A stretch of 64,000 nucleotides of DNA from Comamonas thiooxydans (GTDB lineage: Bacteria; Pseudomonadota; Gammaproteobacteria; Burkholderiales; Burkholderiaceae_C). The first letter of the stretch is position 1; each line of letters begins with the position of its first letter. Of this stretch, positions 9,041 through 20,197 are shown piece by piece. The notes beneath the pieces were generated by a model. That model was not told the DNA's origin, did not search any database, and saw nothing but the letters and a program-made list of their open reading frames with translations. Made by a program: the position numbers and the translations under genes. Location of the stretch: positions 310,001 through 374,000 of the forward strand of contig NZ_BBVD01000007.1 of the NCBI RefSeq assembly GCF_000964545.1. Direction: 5' to 3'.

Positions 9041-12000
9041 TCATACCGCCTTTCGGAAAGCATCAATCTCTTCCCAACGCAGGGATGCCAGGGTGGCCTG
9101 CGCGCCGCGCCGGTGCACGACAACGGCCGAGCGTGTATAGCTGCGCAGCAGGCGAACTTCCTTGTTGGGGGTGACAAACAAGGCATGTAAGCCAAACTCG
9201 CGCAGTGCCTGGATGATGCGCGCTGCCACAGCCTGCGAGCTTTTGGAGAAGGCCTCATCCAGCACGATGGAGCCGAACACCGGGCGGCTGCTGCCGGTGG
9301 GGCACAGCGCATAGCTCAGCGATGCTGTGAGCACATAGCTGGCGATGATTTCTTTCTCGCCCCCGCTGCCGCCTTGCGAGCCCGTGCGGCGTTCCAGTAA
9401 TTGATCGTTGGCTCGGTCGAGTACCAGCACGGCAAACTGCAGCCGGTAACGTGGGTCCAGAAGCGCCTGAGCCGCCTTGCTGCGGCGGTTGCTGGCATGC
9501 TCCTGCAGCATTTCGACGATGGCGCGCAGTGCCCGGTAATGGCTGCTGCCGCCGTCATCGCGCAGCCGCTCCGTACGCAGCTGTGCCTGTGCCTTGGTCA
9601 GGCTTTGCAGGCTTTGGTGCACGACGGAGCGTGGCTCTAACTGCAGGTAGCGACCGGGTTGAAAATCCACGCGCTTGAGCGTTTCGTTGAGTTTGGTGAT
9701 GCGGTCTTCGATGTCTGCCACATGGGCGGCAATGCCATTGAGCAGCGTGTCCACGCCTTGCTGCGACGTCTCGTTCAGGTACTCCTGAAAACGTTGGCGC
9801 TTCTGCGGCAGGGCTTCTTCTTCTAGCACCTGCAGGCGCTGCAGAAAGTGGGGCAAGGCTTCCAGCTCCGGCGCATGGTTTTCCAAGGCGCCACGGTCTT
9901 CAGCCTTGGTCTTGCCCATTTGGCGAATGATCTCGTTGTGTTGGCCGGCGAGTTTTTTCTGAGCCTCGTTGATCTTGCCTTGCAGCGCATTGCCGGCATC
10001 GCGTTCATGCGCATCGAGATTGTCGCCATCCAGCACAGGCAGGCCTTTGCCAAGCTGCTTCCTGAGCAACTGCGGAAAGTCCTCATCCACGGGGGCTGCG
10101 TTGCGCAGCCTATCCTCAAAAGCGCTGTGCTTCTGGTGTGCGGTACGTAGCAGGGTTTCATCCTGCGTCTGCGCGCTTTGCAGCTCTCGCAAATGGGCTT
10201 CGGCATTTTTCGTCTGCAGCTGCGCATCCATCCATTGCTGCTTGGCCTGCGCGGTATCGGATTGCGGGCTCAGCAGTGCCTGCAACTGATGCTGTTTTTG
10301 CTGCAGTTGCTGTTGGGTGGTTGTGGTGTCCAGGTCTTCCGGGCGCAGCGCTTGCAGGGAATGCCACAGCTGGCGCTGGCTGCGGGCATGGTTTTGGGCT
10401 TGGAGTTTTTGAGTCTTCTTGGCCTCTAACGCTTTCCAGTCCTGCGCTGTCTGCTCTTTTTGTTGAAGCAGTTGTGCCAGCCGGTCGCGGTTATCGAAGC
10501 CCGTCATCCAGTCCTGATCCAGGCGTTTGTGGTCTTGCTTGTCAAACTGATCGGCGCGGCCGGACATCAGGCCTTGCGCCGTCATCGCATGTGGCGTGTT
10601 CTGCAAGGTCTCGACGTCGGCAACGCAGTGGCGATCCAGATCGGCAAGCAACTGGCGCAGTGCGTGAAGCTGCGTGGCAGGGGTCTGTGGTTTCAGGTTG
10701 AGCTTGCAGGCAAAACCATCGCTGAGAAAGCTGGCCGAGGCTGTGGTGGCCCGTATTTCCAGCAGGCGCACATGCAGGCGGTTATGGCGATGGTTGACCC
10801 AGTGCAAGGCCTCACGCATGGCCTTGGGCGGCACCAGAATGCGCAGCCGGTGGCTGCCAATGGCGCGCTCGATGGCTCCGCGCCAGTGCTGCTGGTTTTT
10901 TTGCACTTCCACCAGCTCGGCCACAAAGGGTAGGTCGTCTTCAGGCAAGTCCAGTTTCGCAGCCAGCTCCGCACGAAAGCGCTGAAATTCCATGGGCAGA
11001 TTGCTGCCCGGGCGCTGGCGCACGGCTTCATGTTCTTCCTCCAGATCCTTCCAGATCTGGTGTGCATTGCGTTCGGCCGTGATGGCGGCTTCCGCATCGG
11101 CCTGCAACTGTTGCTGCTGAGCCTCCAGCTGCCGCAGTGCGGCGGTAGCCATGGCTTGATGGGGCACCAGGCTCTGGGCACCTGCCGCGGGGTCCAGCCC
11201 CAGATTGCGAGCCAGTTTCAGGTACTGAGCCAGGTTGTGCTGCTGGCGTCCCAGCTCCTTGTGGGCCAGCTGAATGTTTTCCTCCAGCGTGGCAATGTCG
11301 GCACCTCCAGCCTGCAGATAAATGCCGTGCAGATCCTGCTCGTGCTGGCGAGCGGTGTCGACATAGGCCAGCGCGCTGTGCAGTTCCTGATTGCGCTGCT
11401 CAACCTGCGTCTGAAGTTGATTCACATGCTGCAGCCACCATTGCGCGCCCTGCGTTGCGAACCAGTGTGGCAGCTGTTGCTGCAAGGTCTGCAAATGCTG
11501 AAGGTGCAGGCTTTGCTGCTGCTCGCGTGCGGCCATGTCGCGCAGCGGCAGCAGCGAGACGAATTGCATGTTAGCGAGTTCCAGATCCGCATGAATGGAG
11601 GCCAGTTCCGCGAAGCCATCGACGACTTTCTGTGCATCGTCAAAGGCGGCGTGGTCGTCCAGCACCAGCTCCCGAAAAATTTCGTCAATGCTGTTGAGCT
11701 GCTTCAAGCCTGCGGCGCGGTTGAGCAGGGTGAAGGCGTTGGCGCCGACCTCGAAAAAGCTGTGCAGCTTGGCCAGGTAGGACGTCTTGCTGGTGTACAT
11801 CTGCAGGTCGTCACTGTCCTTGGTCAGGCGCGTCAAGGCGCGTGCTCCGCCGTTGTGCAGTTCTTCCAGCCAGAGGTTCAGCGTCTGTCCTTGGCCCTGC
11901 GCAAAGAACCAGCGCTTTTGCATATCGCCCGCCGACTGGCTGCTACCGTCAAACCAGAACAGTGCGCCCAACAGAACCGATTGTGCGAACGGCGCCGTGC

Positions 12001-12325
12001 CGCGCTCCAGCCTGGCGGCGATGCCGGTGATGCACTGGCCCGACCGTGCAATATGGTCGCCGCTTTCGTTGCCCTGACCGCTGGCGCCGCGCACATAGCT
12101 GACCAGATCGCGGTCGCTTTCATGCCCGCCCGTCGATGCCAGGTTGTAGCGCGGGTTGGCACACAGCAAGGTCATCAGTGCATCGACCAGCGTGGTCTTG
12201 CCGCTGCCCGTAGGGCCGATGATGGCGCTATTGGCTGCATCGATATTTGCCTGGTGGCGGCCCGCAAACGGCCCCCAGTTGTACAGATGCAGCTCTTGCA
12301 GGATGTAGGAGGCCTCGGTGCTCAT
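9041..12325 (-). CDS. jetC: Wadjet JetC, SMC-like ATPase
   Basis: The SMC motor of the Wadjet complex, 1094 residues. Walker A is GPTGSGKTT at 37-45 (K43). The ABC signature equivalent is GGSGGEKE around S987. Walker B is GSIVLDEAF with D1023 and catalytic E1024. Between the head halves lie long Gln/Ala/Leu-rich coiled coils (roughly 220-480 and 620-930) around a hinge-like middle. This is the MukB/MksB-type layout. The start overlaps the jetB stop (ATGA at 12322-12325), so the two are coupled. In known systems JetA, JetB and JetC form a loop-extruding condensin that senses small circular DNA. No key motif is missing. Confidence 0.93.
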   Translation of the reverse strand: MSTEASYILQELHLYNWGPFAGRHQANIDAANSAIIGPTGSGKTTLVDALMTLLCANPRYNLASTGGHESDRDLVSYVRGASGQGNESGDHIARSGQCITGIAARLERGTAPFAQSVLLGALFWFDGSSQSAGDMQKRWFFAQGQGQTLNLWLEELHNGGARALTRLTKDSDDLQMYTSKTSYLAKLHSFFEVGANAFTLLNRAAGLKQLNSIDEIFRELVLDDHAAFDDAQKVVDGFAELASIHADLELANMQFVSLLPLRDMAAREQQQSLHLQHLQTLQQQLPHWFATQGAQWWLQHVNQLQTQVEQRNQELHSALAYVDTARQHEQDLHGIYLQAGGADIATLEENIQLAHKELGRQQHNLAQYLKLARNLGLDPAAGAQSLVPHQAMATAALRQLEAQQQQLQADAEAAITAERNAHQIWKDLEEEHEAVRQRPGSNLPMEFQRFRAELAAKLDLPEDDLPFVAELVEVQKNQQHWRGAIERAIGSHRLRILVPPKAMREALHWVNHRHNRLHVRLLEIRATTASASFLSDGFACKLNLKPQTPATQLHALRQLLADLDRHCVADVETLQNTPHAMTAQGLMSGRADQFDKQDHKRLDQDWMTGFDNRDRLAQLLQQKEQTAQDWKALEAKKTQKLQAQNHARSQRQLWHSLQALRPEDLDTTTTQQQLQQKQHQLQALLSPQSDTAQAKQQWMDAQLQTKNAEAHLRELQSAQTQDETLLRTAHQKHSAFEDRLRNAAPVDEDFPQLLRKQLGKGLPVLDGDNLDAHERDAGNALQGKINEAQKKLAGQHNEIIRQMGKTKAEDRGALENHAPELEALPHFLQRLQVLEEEALPQKRQRFQEYLNETSQQGVDTLLNGIAAHVADIEDRITKLNETLKRVDFQPGRYLQLEPRSVVHQSLQSLTKAQAQLRTERLRDDGGSSHYRALRAIVEMLQEHASNRRSKAAQALLDPRYRLQFAVLVLDRANDQLLERRTGSQGGSGGEKEIIASYVLTASLSYALCPTGSSRPVFGSIVLDEAFSKSSQAVAARIIQALREFGLHALFVTPNKEVRLLRSYTRSAVVVHRRGAQATLASLRWEEIDAFRKAV

Positions 12326-13065
12326 GGGGCGTTGTTTGGGCTGTCCGATGCTGCGCCGTCGGCCACTTCGCGCAGCTTCAGCAGCAGCGCTTGCAGGTTC
12401 TCAGGGTTGAGCAGGTGGACGATCATGGGACGAATGGTGATGCAGTCCTGGGCATCGGCTTCGGACACCATGCCGTGGTTGCGCAGGGTGTCCAGCAATT
12501 GGTTCAGGCGTCTGCGCTCTTGCATGTCACTGCCGGTTGCGCCCAGATAGGTCTCCAGTTGCGGCAGCAGGCTCTCCACGGTGATGCGCACGGCCACGCC
12601 GGTGCCGCTTTCCTGCTCGCGCTGCAGAAATTCACGACGCAAGATCGCCAGCAGCAGGGATTGCTCGAGATTCAGTCGCTGGCGCCGCATCAGCGGATGC
12701 GTCCAGTCGTCTTGCTCGCTTTCGTCGACATCATCGTTTTCGTAGTCAGCCACCACGGCCAGAAATGCCAGGCCGCGTACATCATCCACCTGCACGCGCA
12801 AGTCCAGCGGCTCCAGCATCCGGTCAAGTTGGGCGCTCTGCGCCGCGATCAGGCGAAACAGCGTGGGCTTGCTGGTTTCTTCCAGCCAACCGTTGGCCAA
12901 TAGAAATTGAAGCGCCTTGCGCTGATTTTGCGGGGTTCTCAGTTGGATATCAGCTTCAAGTTCTATATATTCATGCGCTGGCAACTCTTCTTTTTGAGGC
13001 AGGTCCTGCTGTTGCGCTGTGGGCTGGCTGGCAAGGAGGTCAAAAATATCCGGCTCTTGGTTCAT
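12322..13065 (-). CDS. jetB: Wadjet JetB, KITE-like subunit (DUF4194)
   Basis: Accessory winged-helix (KITE/MksE-like) subunit of the Wadjet motor, 247 residues. The N terminus is acidic and Gln-rich. The middle (about 30-200) has the DUF4194 pattern of short helices and strands (LLANGWLEE, LLAILRREFL, RRLNQLLDTLRNHGMV). I chose ATG 13065 (MNQEPD) over ATG 13077 because it overlaps the native jetA stop by one base (TGATG) and has GGGAG five bases upstream. That overlap ties jetB translation to ribosomes reaching the true end of jetA, so the amber codon inside jetA should lower JetB unless it is read through. Confidence 0.88.
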   Translation of the reverse strand: MNQEPDIFDLLASQPTAQQQDLPQKEELPAHEYIELEADIQLRTPQNQRKALQFLLANGWLEETSKPTLFRLIAAQSAQLDRMLEPLDLRVQVDDVRGLAFLAVVADYENDDVDESEQDDWTHPLMRRQRLNLEQSLLLAILRREFLQREQESGTGVAVRITVESLLPQLETYLGATGSDMQERRRLNQLLDTLRNHGMVSEADAQDCITIRPMIVHLLNPENLQALLLKLREVADGAASDSPNNAP

Positions 13066-14561
13066 CAAAGCTCCCAATCGATTGATGCCAGTTGCGCCGC
13101 GTCCAGTGCTACGCGCGGCACGGTAAAACGCCAGGATTGCTCGCCGTCCTGCGTGTCGATTTGCTCCTGTGCATCCTGCAGCGCGATACCTGCCTCACGC
13201 GCCATTGACAGCCACAGTGCCAGCGTCTCCAGATCATGTCCGGCAGGCGGCATCGCGGCAGCCAGTTCGGCCAGCGTCATGGGCTGGCCATGCTGGGCCA
13301 GCAGCTGCAAAGTCTGATGCAACAAGGCTTCACGATCGAGCCCCTCAAAGGACTACCAGAAGTCGCCCTCCATCTGGCTCAGGTCGGTGTATTCGGTCGT
13401 CAGAAGCAGCGCTGCCTGCTCACCGCCTTCCAATGACTTGATGCGCAGCCGCTCCAGCAAGGGCACGCTGCCCAGAGCCACGCCCAAGGGCGGCAAGGGG
13501 GCGGGCGTGCGCCTGACCTGCTGGCGCTGCCAGTTGACGCGCAAAGCCTGCTCCAGCACCTCATTGAGCAATTGCCCAACGCGCAGGTTTTCGGCGGCTT
13601 GCCCGGTTTTCATGAACTGACTCACCTCGCGCTCGCTGCGTGCGCGAACGCTTTGCACGACCTTGGCCTCTTTGATGAGTTGCATCACCAGCGTTTGCAG
13701 GGTGCTGCGCTGCAAGCCGTCCAAGGCCTTATCTGTCGCAGGGTGCAGCAGAATCTGCCGGATGCGATGGCGCATCTCAGTCAGCTCGGTCTGGTTGGAC
13801 AGCTGTTGATGAAAGCTGTCAAACACCCTGCCTTCCTGCGTGTTGAGCAGGGTGGCATGGCCATCGAGCAATTGATCGATCACTGCACCGCGATGGTGGC
13901 GGGCACCGATGATGGCCTCGCGCAATGATCGATCGGCATTGCGCCAAGAGTCTTCCACACGGCGAAAGTCCGCACGCAGACTGGTGGCCAAGGTGTAAAT
14001 CTCGCGAATACCTTCTACTGCCTGCTCCGGTGTCAACTCGGTGATGTTGCCTGCGAGCGCCGCATCCAGCTGCTGCTGCATTTCATCCACACGGCGCTGC
14101 AAATGCGTGATGCGGCTTTGCGGGTCGGGGTTGAGTGCAGCGGCAAGGTTGTCGATTTCGCGCTGCACGACGGCCAGTCGAGAGGCGGTGGACGTCATCA
14201 TTCGACCGTCGAGCTGCGCGATGAAACCCAGTGCGGTCTTGAGTGCATCGGTCTCGAAAACGTGGCCTTCACGCTCCACAACCAGTCCACGACGAATCCA
14301 TTCACGGATTTCACGTCGCGCATCGTTCAGCGTGTCGGTGCTATCAATTTCAAAATCGGTATCGTTGGCATGTGCAGCCAGCATGTCCGCCAGTGCCTGC
14401 ACGGCCGCATCAAAAGGCACGCCATCACGCTGATGCTCAAACAGCGCATCCAGACAACTGAGCACCAGCGGCGCTCGCCGCGCCGCCAGCAACAGCCACG
14501 CCGGATGCTGCTGGCGCGCGGCGATGTATTTCTGGGTGCGTTGCTGGCTGAGGCTGAGCAT
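13065..14561 (-). pseudogene. jetA: Wadjet JetA kleisin (DUF3375), interrupted by in-frame amber codon
   Basis: Kleisin subunit (MksF-like) of the Wadjet complex. Residues 1-402 match the DUF3375 layout: N-terminal winged helix (QQHPAWLLLAARRAPL), helical bundle and a coiled middle (THLQRRVDEMQQQLDAAL). Codon 403 is TAG (13353-13355, after GDFW). The same frame then stays open for 95 more residues (SFEGLDREALLHQ..., then LAELAAAMPP and RFTVPRVAL) to a TGA at 13065-13067. This tail is the expected C-terminal winged helix, ending in the (T)LPRV-like strand of the family. There is no frameshift, only one stop codon. The start ATG 14561 is where family similarity begins. An ATG at 14621 touches a terminator stem and is less likely. 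The gene may be dead, read through, or the result of a base-call error. Confidence 0.85.
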
Positions 14562-14568
14562 GCAACGA

Positions 14569-14597
14569 ATTGTAGATAAATGCTCACAATTGCTGAA
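14569..14597 (-). promoter_or_regulatory. Possible jetA promoter, near-leaderless
   Basis: On the minus strand TACAAT (14569-14574) is one base from the consensus -10. A weak -35, TTCAGC (14592-14597), lies 17 bases upstream. The transcript would start about at the jetA ATG (14561), so the mRNA would have almost no leader. This agrees with the lack of a ribosome site there. It is inferred from sequence only. Confidence 0.35.
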
Positions 14598-14621
14598 ACA
14601 CTGGCAAAGCACTTCGCGCAT

Positions 14622-14663
14622 AAACAGACAGGCTGCTGTTTTTCAACAGCAGCCTGTCTGTTT
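14622..14663 (-). terminator. 19-bp perfect hairpin between gyrB and jetA
   Basis: AAACAGACAGGCTGCTGTT (14622-14640) pairs perfectly with 14645-14663 around a 4-base loop (GAAA on the minus strand). It follows gyrB by 33 bases and ends in UGUUU, so it most likely stops gyrB transcription. It would separate the Wadjet operon from the dnaA-gyrB block. Confidence 0.75.
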
Positions 14664-14670
14664 GAGGCGA

Positions 14671-14692
14671 TTTGTAGAATTGCTCCTACAAA
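14671..14692. other. Short inverted repeat after gyrB
   Basis: TTTGTAG (14671-14677) and CTACAAA (14686-14692) form a 7-bp stem with an 8-base loop, immediately before the gyrB stop and next to the large 19-bp hairpin. It may be part of the same termination or 3'-end structure. Confidence 0.4.
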
Positions 14693-14695
14693 AAA

Positions 14696-17263
<2,568 letters not shown>

Positions 17264-17283
17264 GAAATTACCTTGCTGCTACA

Positions 17284-17310
17284 AGGTCAGGAGCTGTTGG
17301 CGCCTGACCT
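17284..17310. other. 8-bp hairpin in gyrB leader
   Basis: AGGTCAGG (17284-17291) and CCTGACCT (17303-17310) form an 8-bp stem with an 11-base loop, 20 bases upstream of the gyrB start. It could affect gyrB translation. There is no direct evidence of function. Confidence 0.4.
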
Positions 17311-17331
17311 GCATAACTTTCAAATGAATAC

Positions 17332-17384
17332 TTGCCTGAAATCATTACAGGACGAGCGGTAGCTGCTCCTGTTATTTCAGGCAA
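17332..17384. other. Long compound hairpin between dnaN and gyrB
   Basis: TTGCCTGAAAT (17332-17342) pairs with ATTTCAGGCAA (17374-17384). Inside it ACAGGA pairs with TCCTGT (17347-17352, 17367-17372), and AGC with GCT around GGTA. There is no T-run after it on the minus strand, so a simple terminator is unlikely. It may be an mRNA stability or processing element. Confidence 0.5.
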
Positions 17385-17411
17385 TGAAATGGCTGGCTGC
17401 GTTCGGTCCAC

Positions 17412-18533
17412 TCAGATGCGCATGGGCATCACGACGTACTTGAAGCTTTCGTTCTCGGGGATGGTCACCAGCGCCGAGCTGTTGCCGTCCTGCAGATCGA
17501 TCTTGACCATGTCCTGGCTCATATTGGTGAGCACGTCGATCAGATAGGTCACGTTGAAGCCGATCTCGATGGTGTCGCCACCGTAGTCGATGTCGAGTTC
17601 GTCCATGGCCTCTTCCTGCTCGGCGTTGTTGGACGCCACGCGCAGCGTGCCAGGCTCGACCGACAGGCGCACGCCCTTGAACTTGTCGCTGGTCATGATG
17701 GCCGTGCGCTGCAGCGATGCCAGCAGCGGGGCGCGGCCCAGGGTCACGCTGTTGGTGTGGTTGCGCGGGATGACGCGGTTGTAGTCGGGGAACTTGCCCT
17801 CGACCAGCTTGGTCACGAACTCCATACCGCCAAAGGTGAACTTGGCCTGGTTGTTGGCAAACTGCATCTCGATGACGGGCTGGTTCTCGCCGCTGGCGTC
17901 CGACAGCAGGCGCTGCAGCTCCAGCACGGTCTTGCGCGGCAGAATCACTTCCTGCTTGATGGGCACTTCCACGTCCAGCGTGGCGCTGGCCCAGGCCAGG
18001 CGGTGGCCGTCGGTGGCCACCAGGCTCAGGGTGTTGCCTTCGGCGACGAACAGAATGCCGTTGAGGTAGTAGCGGATGTCCTGCACGGCCATGGCAAAGG
18101 AGACCTGGCCCAGCAGGTCCTTGAGCACCTTCTGCGGCACGCTGAAAGCGGGGCCGAAGGCGGCCGATTCCTGTACCAGCGGGAAGTCTTCGGCGGGCAG
18201 GGTCTGCAGCGTGAAGCGGCTCTTGCCGCCTTTCAGAATCATCTTGGACTGCTGCGTCTCCAGGCTCACGGTCTGGTCGCCGGGCATGGTCTTCAGGATG
18301 TCGATCAGCTTGCGGGCACCGATGGTGGTGGTGAAGTCGCCGGCGTCGCCGCCCAGCTCGGCCGTGGTGCGGATCTGGATTTCCAGATCGCTGGTTGTCA
18401 GCTGCAGTGCATTGCCGGTCTTCTTGATCAGCACATTGGCCAGAATGGGCAGCGTGTGGCGGCGCTCGACAATGCCGGCCACCGATTGCAGGACCGCGAG
18501 AACTTTGTCTTGTGTGGCTTTCAGGACGATCAT
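17412..18533 (-). CDS. dnaN: DNA polymerase III beta subunit (sliding clamp)
   Basis: The ring-shaped clamp that holds the replicative polymerase on DNA, 373 residues, close to the usual 366. The three clamp domains can be followed by the family segments RRHTLPILANVL near the N terminus, YYLNGILF and LVATDGHRLA in the middle, and a C terminus ending KYVVMPMRI, close to the usual MPMRL. The start ATG 18533 has a GAGG ribosome site 6 bases upstream. It lies 182 bases after dnaA on the same strand, the standard dnaA-dnaN arrangement. Confidence 0.98.
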   Translation of the reverse strand: MIVLKATQDKVLAVLQSVAGIVERRHTLPILANVLIKKTGNALQLTTSDLEIQIRTTAELGGDAGDFTTTIGARKLIDILKTMPGDQTVSLETQQSKMILKGGKSRFTLQTLPAEDFPLVQESAAFGPAFSVPQKVLKDLLGQVSFAMAVQDIRYYLNGILFVAEGNTLSLVATDGHRLAWASATLDVEVPIKQEVILPRKTVLELQRLLSDASGENQPVIEMQFANNQAKFTFGGMEFVTKLVEGKFPDYNRVIPRNHTNSVTLGRAPLLASLQRTAIMTSDKFKGVRLSVEPGTLRVASNNAEQEEAMDELDIDYGGDTIEIGFNVTYLIDVLTNMSQDMVKIDLQDGNSSALVTIPENESFKYVVMPMRI

Positions 18534-18715
18534 GTCAACCTCAGTGATTTAAGTGCGCATTTGTTTTGACGCGGCGGCATCCGCAGGGCTGGGCGGACGC
18601 TCCCTCATGCCGCGTGAATTCCCCATTTTGCCCTGTGTGAGTGACATTCATGGGGGAGTTTTTCCGAGCGTGGTCATGATCTCTACGTCGGCGCGAGCAG
18701 ATCGTGAACACGCTC

Positions 18716-20122
18716 TTAACCCTTGAGCGTTTGTTCCAGCACATGCAGCTGCTGGTTCAACTCGGTGTTGGTCTGGCGCTCGCCCGCAATCTTGCGTACG
18801 GCGTGCAGCACCGTGGTGTGGTCGCGGCCGCCGAACAGCTCGCCGATCTCGGGCAGGCTTTTTTGCGTCAGCTCCTTGGCCAGGTACATGGCAATCTGGC
18901 GCGGCCGGGCAATGCTGGCCGGACGCTTCTTGCTATACATGTCGGCCACCTTGATCTTGTAGTAGTCGGCCACCGTCTTCTGGATGTTTTCCACAGAAAT
19001 CTGGCGGTTCTGAATACTGAGCAGATCGCGCAGCGCCTCGCGGGCCAGCTGGATCGACACTTCCTTCTGGTTGAAGCGCGAATAGGCCAGGATCTTGCGC
19101 AGCGCGCCTTCGAGCTCACGCACGTTGGAGCGCACGTTCTTGGCCACGAAGAAGGCAACTTCCTCGGGCATGTCGGCGTTCTCGGCACGGGCCTTGTTGA
19201 TCAGAATCGCCACGCGCATTTCCAGCTCGGGCGGCTCGATGGCCACCGTCAGGCCGGAGTCGAAGCGCGAGACCAGGCGCTCGTGAATATTGGCCAGACC
19301 CTTGGGGTAGGTGTCGGACGTCATCACGATATGGCTCTTCTTGGCCAGCAGGGCCTCGAAGGCATTGAAGAATTCTTCCTGCGTACGGTCCTTGTTGGCG
19401 AAGAACTGCACATCGTCGATCAGCAGCAGGTCGAGCGAGTGGTAGCGTTCCTTGAACTCGTCGAAGGTGCGGCGCTGGTAGGCCTTGACCACATCCGAGA
19501 CGAACTGCTCGGCGTGGATGTAGAGAATCTTGGCGTCGGGCTTGTCCTTGAGCAGCTGGTTACCCACAGCATGCACCAGGTGGGTCTTACCGAGACCGAC
19601 ACCGCCATAGATGAACAGCGGGTTGTAGAGATGACCGGGCGAGCCTGCCACATGCATGGCGGCCGAGCGCGCCATGCGGTTGGCCGTACCTTCGACCAGC
19701 GTCTCGAAGGTGAGAGCCGGGTTCAATCGGGTGCGGAAAACCGGTGCGCTGGCCTCTTCGCTGGTGACGGTAGGCACGGCGACATTGTGCGTTTGCGGTG
19801 CAGCCTGCTGAGTCGATGAAGGAGGGCGCACATAAGTACGAACAACGCTTTCCCGCTGAGCAAGTGCTAACTCAAGAGTGACGGGTTGGCCGTAGAGCGA
19901 CTCCAGCATGGCCGAGATGCGGCCCGCATACTGGGCACGGATCCAGTCCAGCTTGAAGCGGTTGGCCACATAGACGGTGACCTTGGAAAAATCTTCTGCA
20001 ACGAGTGCCGTCAGCGGCTTGATCCAGGTGTTGAATTGCTGCTCTGGCAGCTCCTGACCCAGTTGCTCAACGCAGACTTGCCACAGGGCCTGGCCTGCAT
20101 CATTGGTTGGTTCCTCTGTCAT
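18716..20122 (-). CDS. dnaA: Chromosomal replication initiator DnaA
   Basis: Initiator protein that binds oriC and opens it, 468 residues. The order is: N-terminal DnaB/DiaA-binding domain (ELPEQQFNTWIKPL), variable linker (about 95-135), AAA+ domain with Walker A GGVGLGKTH (K179) and Walker B LLLIDDVQF, and a C-terminal DNA-binding domain with the signature GGRDHTTVLHAVRKI. The start is set at ATG 20122 (MTEEP) because family similarity begins there. The longer in-frame extension upstream runs through the promoter. A DnaA box overlaps the promoter -35, which points to self-repression. Confidence 0.98.
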   Translation of the reverse strand: MTEEPTNDAGQALWQVCVEQLGQELPEQQFNTWIKPLTALVAEDFSKVTVYVANRFKLDWIRAQYAGRISAMLESLYGQPVTLELALAQRESVVRTYVRPPSSTQQAAPQTHNVAVPTVTSEEASAPVFRTRLNPALTFETLVEGTANRMARSAAMHVAGSPGHLYNPLFIYGGVGLGKTHLVHAVGNQLLKDKPDAKILYIHAEQFVSDVVKAYQRRTFDEFKERYHSLDLLLIDDVQFFANKDRTQEEFFNAFEALLAKKSHIVMTSDTYPKGLANIHERLVSRFDSGLTVAIEPPELEMRVAILINKARAENADMPEEVAFFVAKNVRSNVRELEGALRKILAYSRFNQKEVSIQLAREALRDLLSIQNRQISVENIQKTVADYYKIKVADMYSKKRPASIARPRQIAMYLAKELTQKSLPEIGELFGGRDHTTVLHAVRKIAGERQTNTELNQQLHVLEQTLKG

Positions 20123-20136
20123 TGTCAAAAGTCTAA

Positions 20137-20146
20137 TTGTGGATAG
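20137..20146 (-). promoter_or_regulatory. DnaA box-like site in dnaA leader
   Basis: TGTGGATAG (20138-20146) is one base from the inverted DnaA box TGTGGATAA. It lies in the predicted dnaA 5' leader, about 16 bases before the start. Confidence 0.45.
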
Positions 20147-20168
20147 GAGGAACAGTTGCGGGGTTGGT

Positions 20169-20197
20169 ATTGTAGCTTTTGCGGAAGTTATCCACAA
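20169..20197 (-). promoter_or_regulatory. dnaA promoter with overlapping DnaA box
   Basis: On the minus strand: -35 TTGTGG (20192-20197), 17-base spacer, -10 TACAAT (20169-20174). The perfect DnaA box TTATCCACA (20188-20196 on the plus strand) overlaps the -35, so bound DnaA would block RNA polymerase. The start of transcription would be near 20162, giving a leader of about 40 bases. Confidence 0.6.

Noticed and set aside
13065..13325. A separate 86-residue gene between jetA and jetB
   Set aside because: It is in the same frame as jetA with only one stop between them, begins at a TTG without a ribosome site, and matches the C-terminal end of DUF3375, so it is the tail of jetA.
14561..14621. 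A jetA start at ATG 14621
   Set aside because: It would start at the base of the 19-bp gyrB hairpin, and family similarity only begins after ATG 14561.
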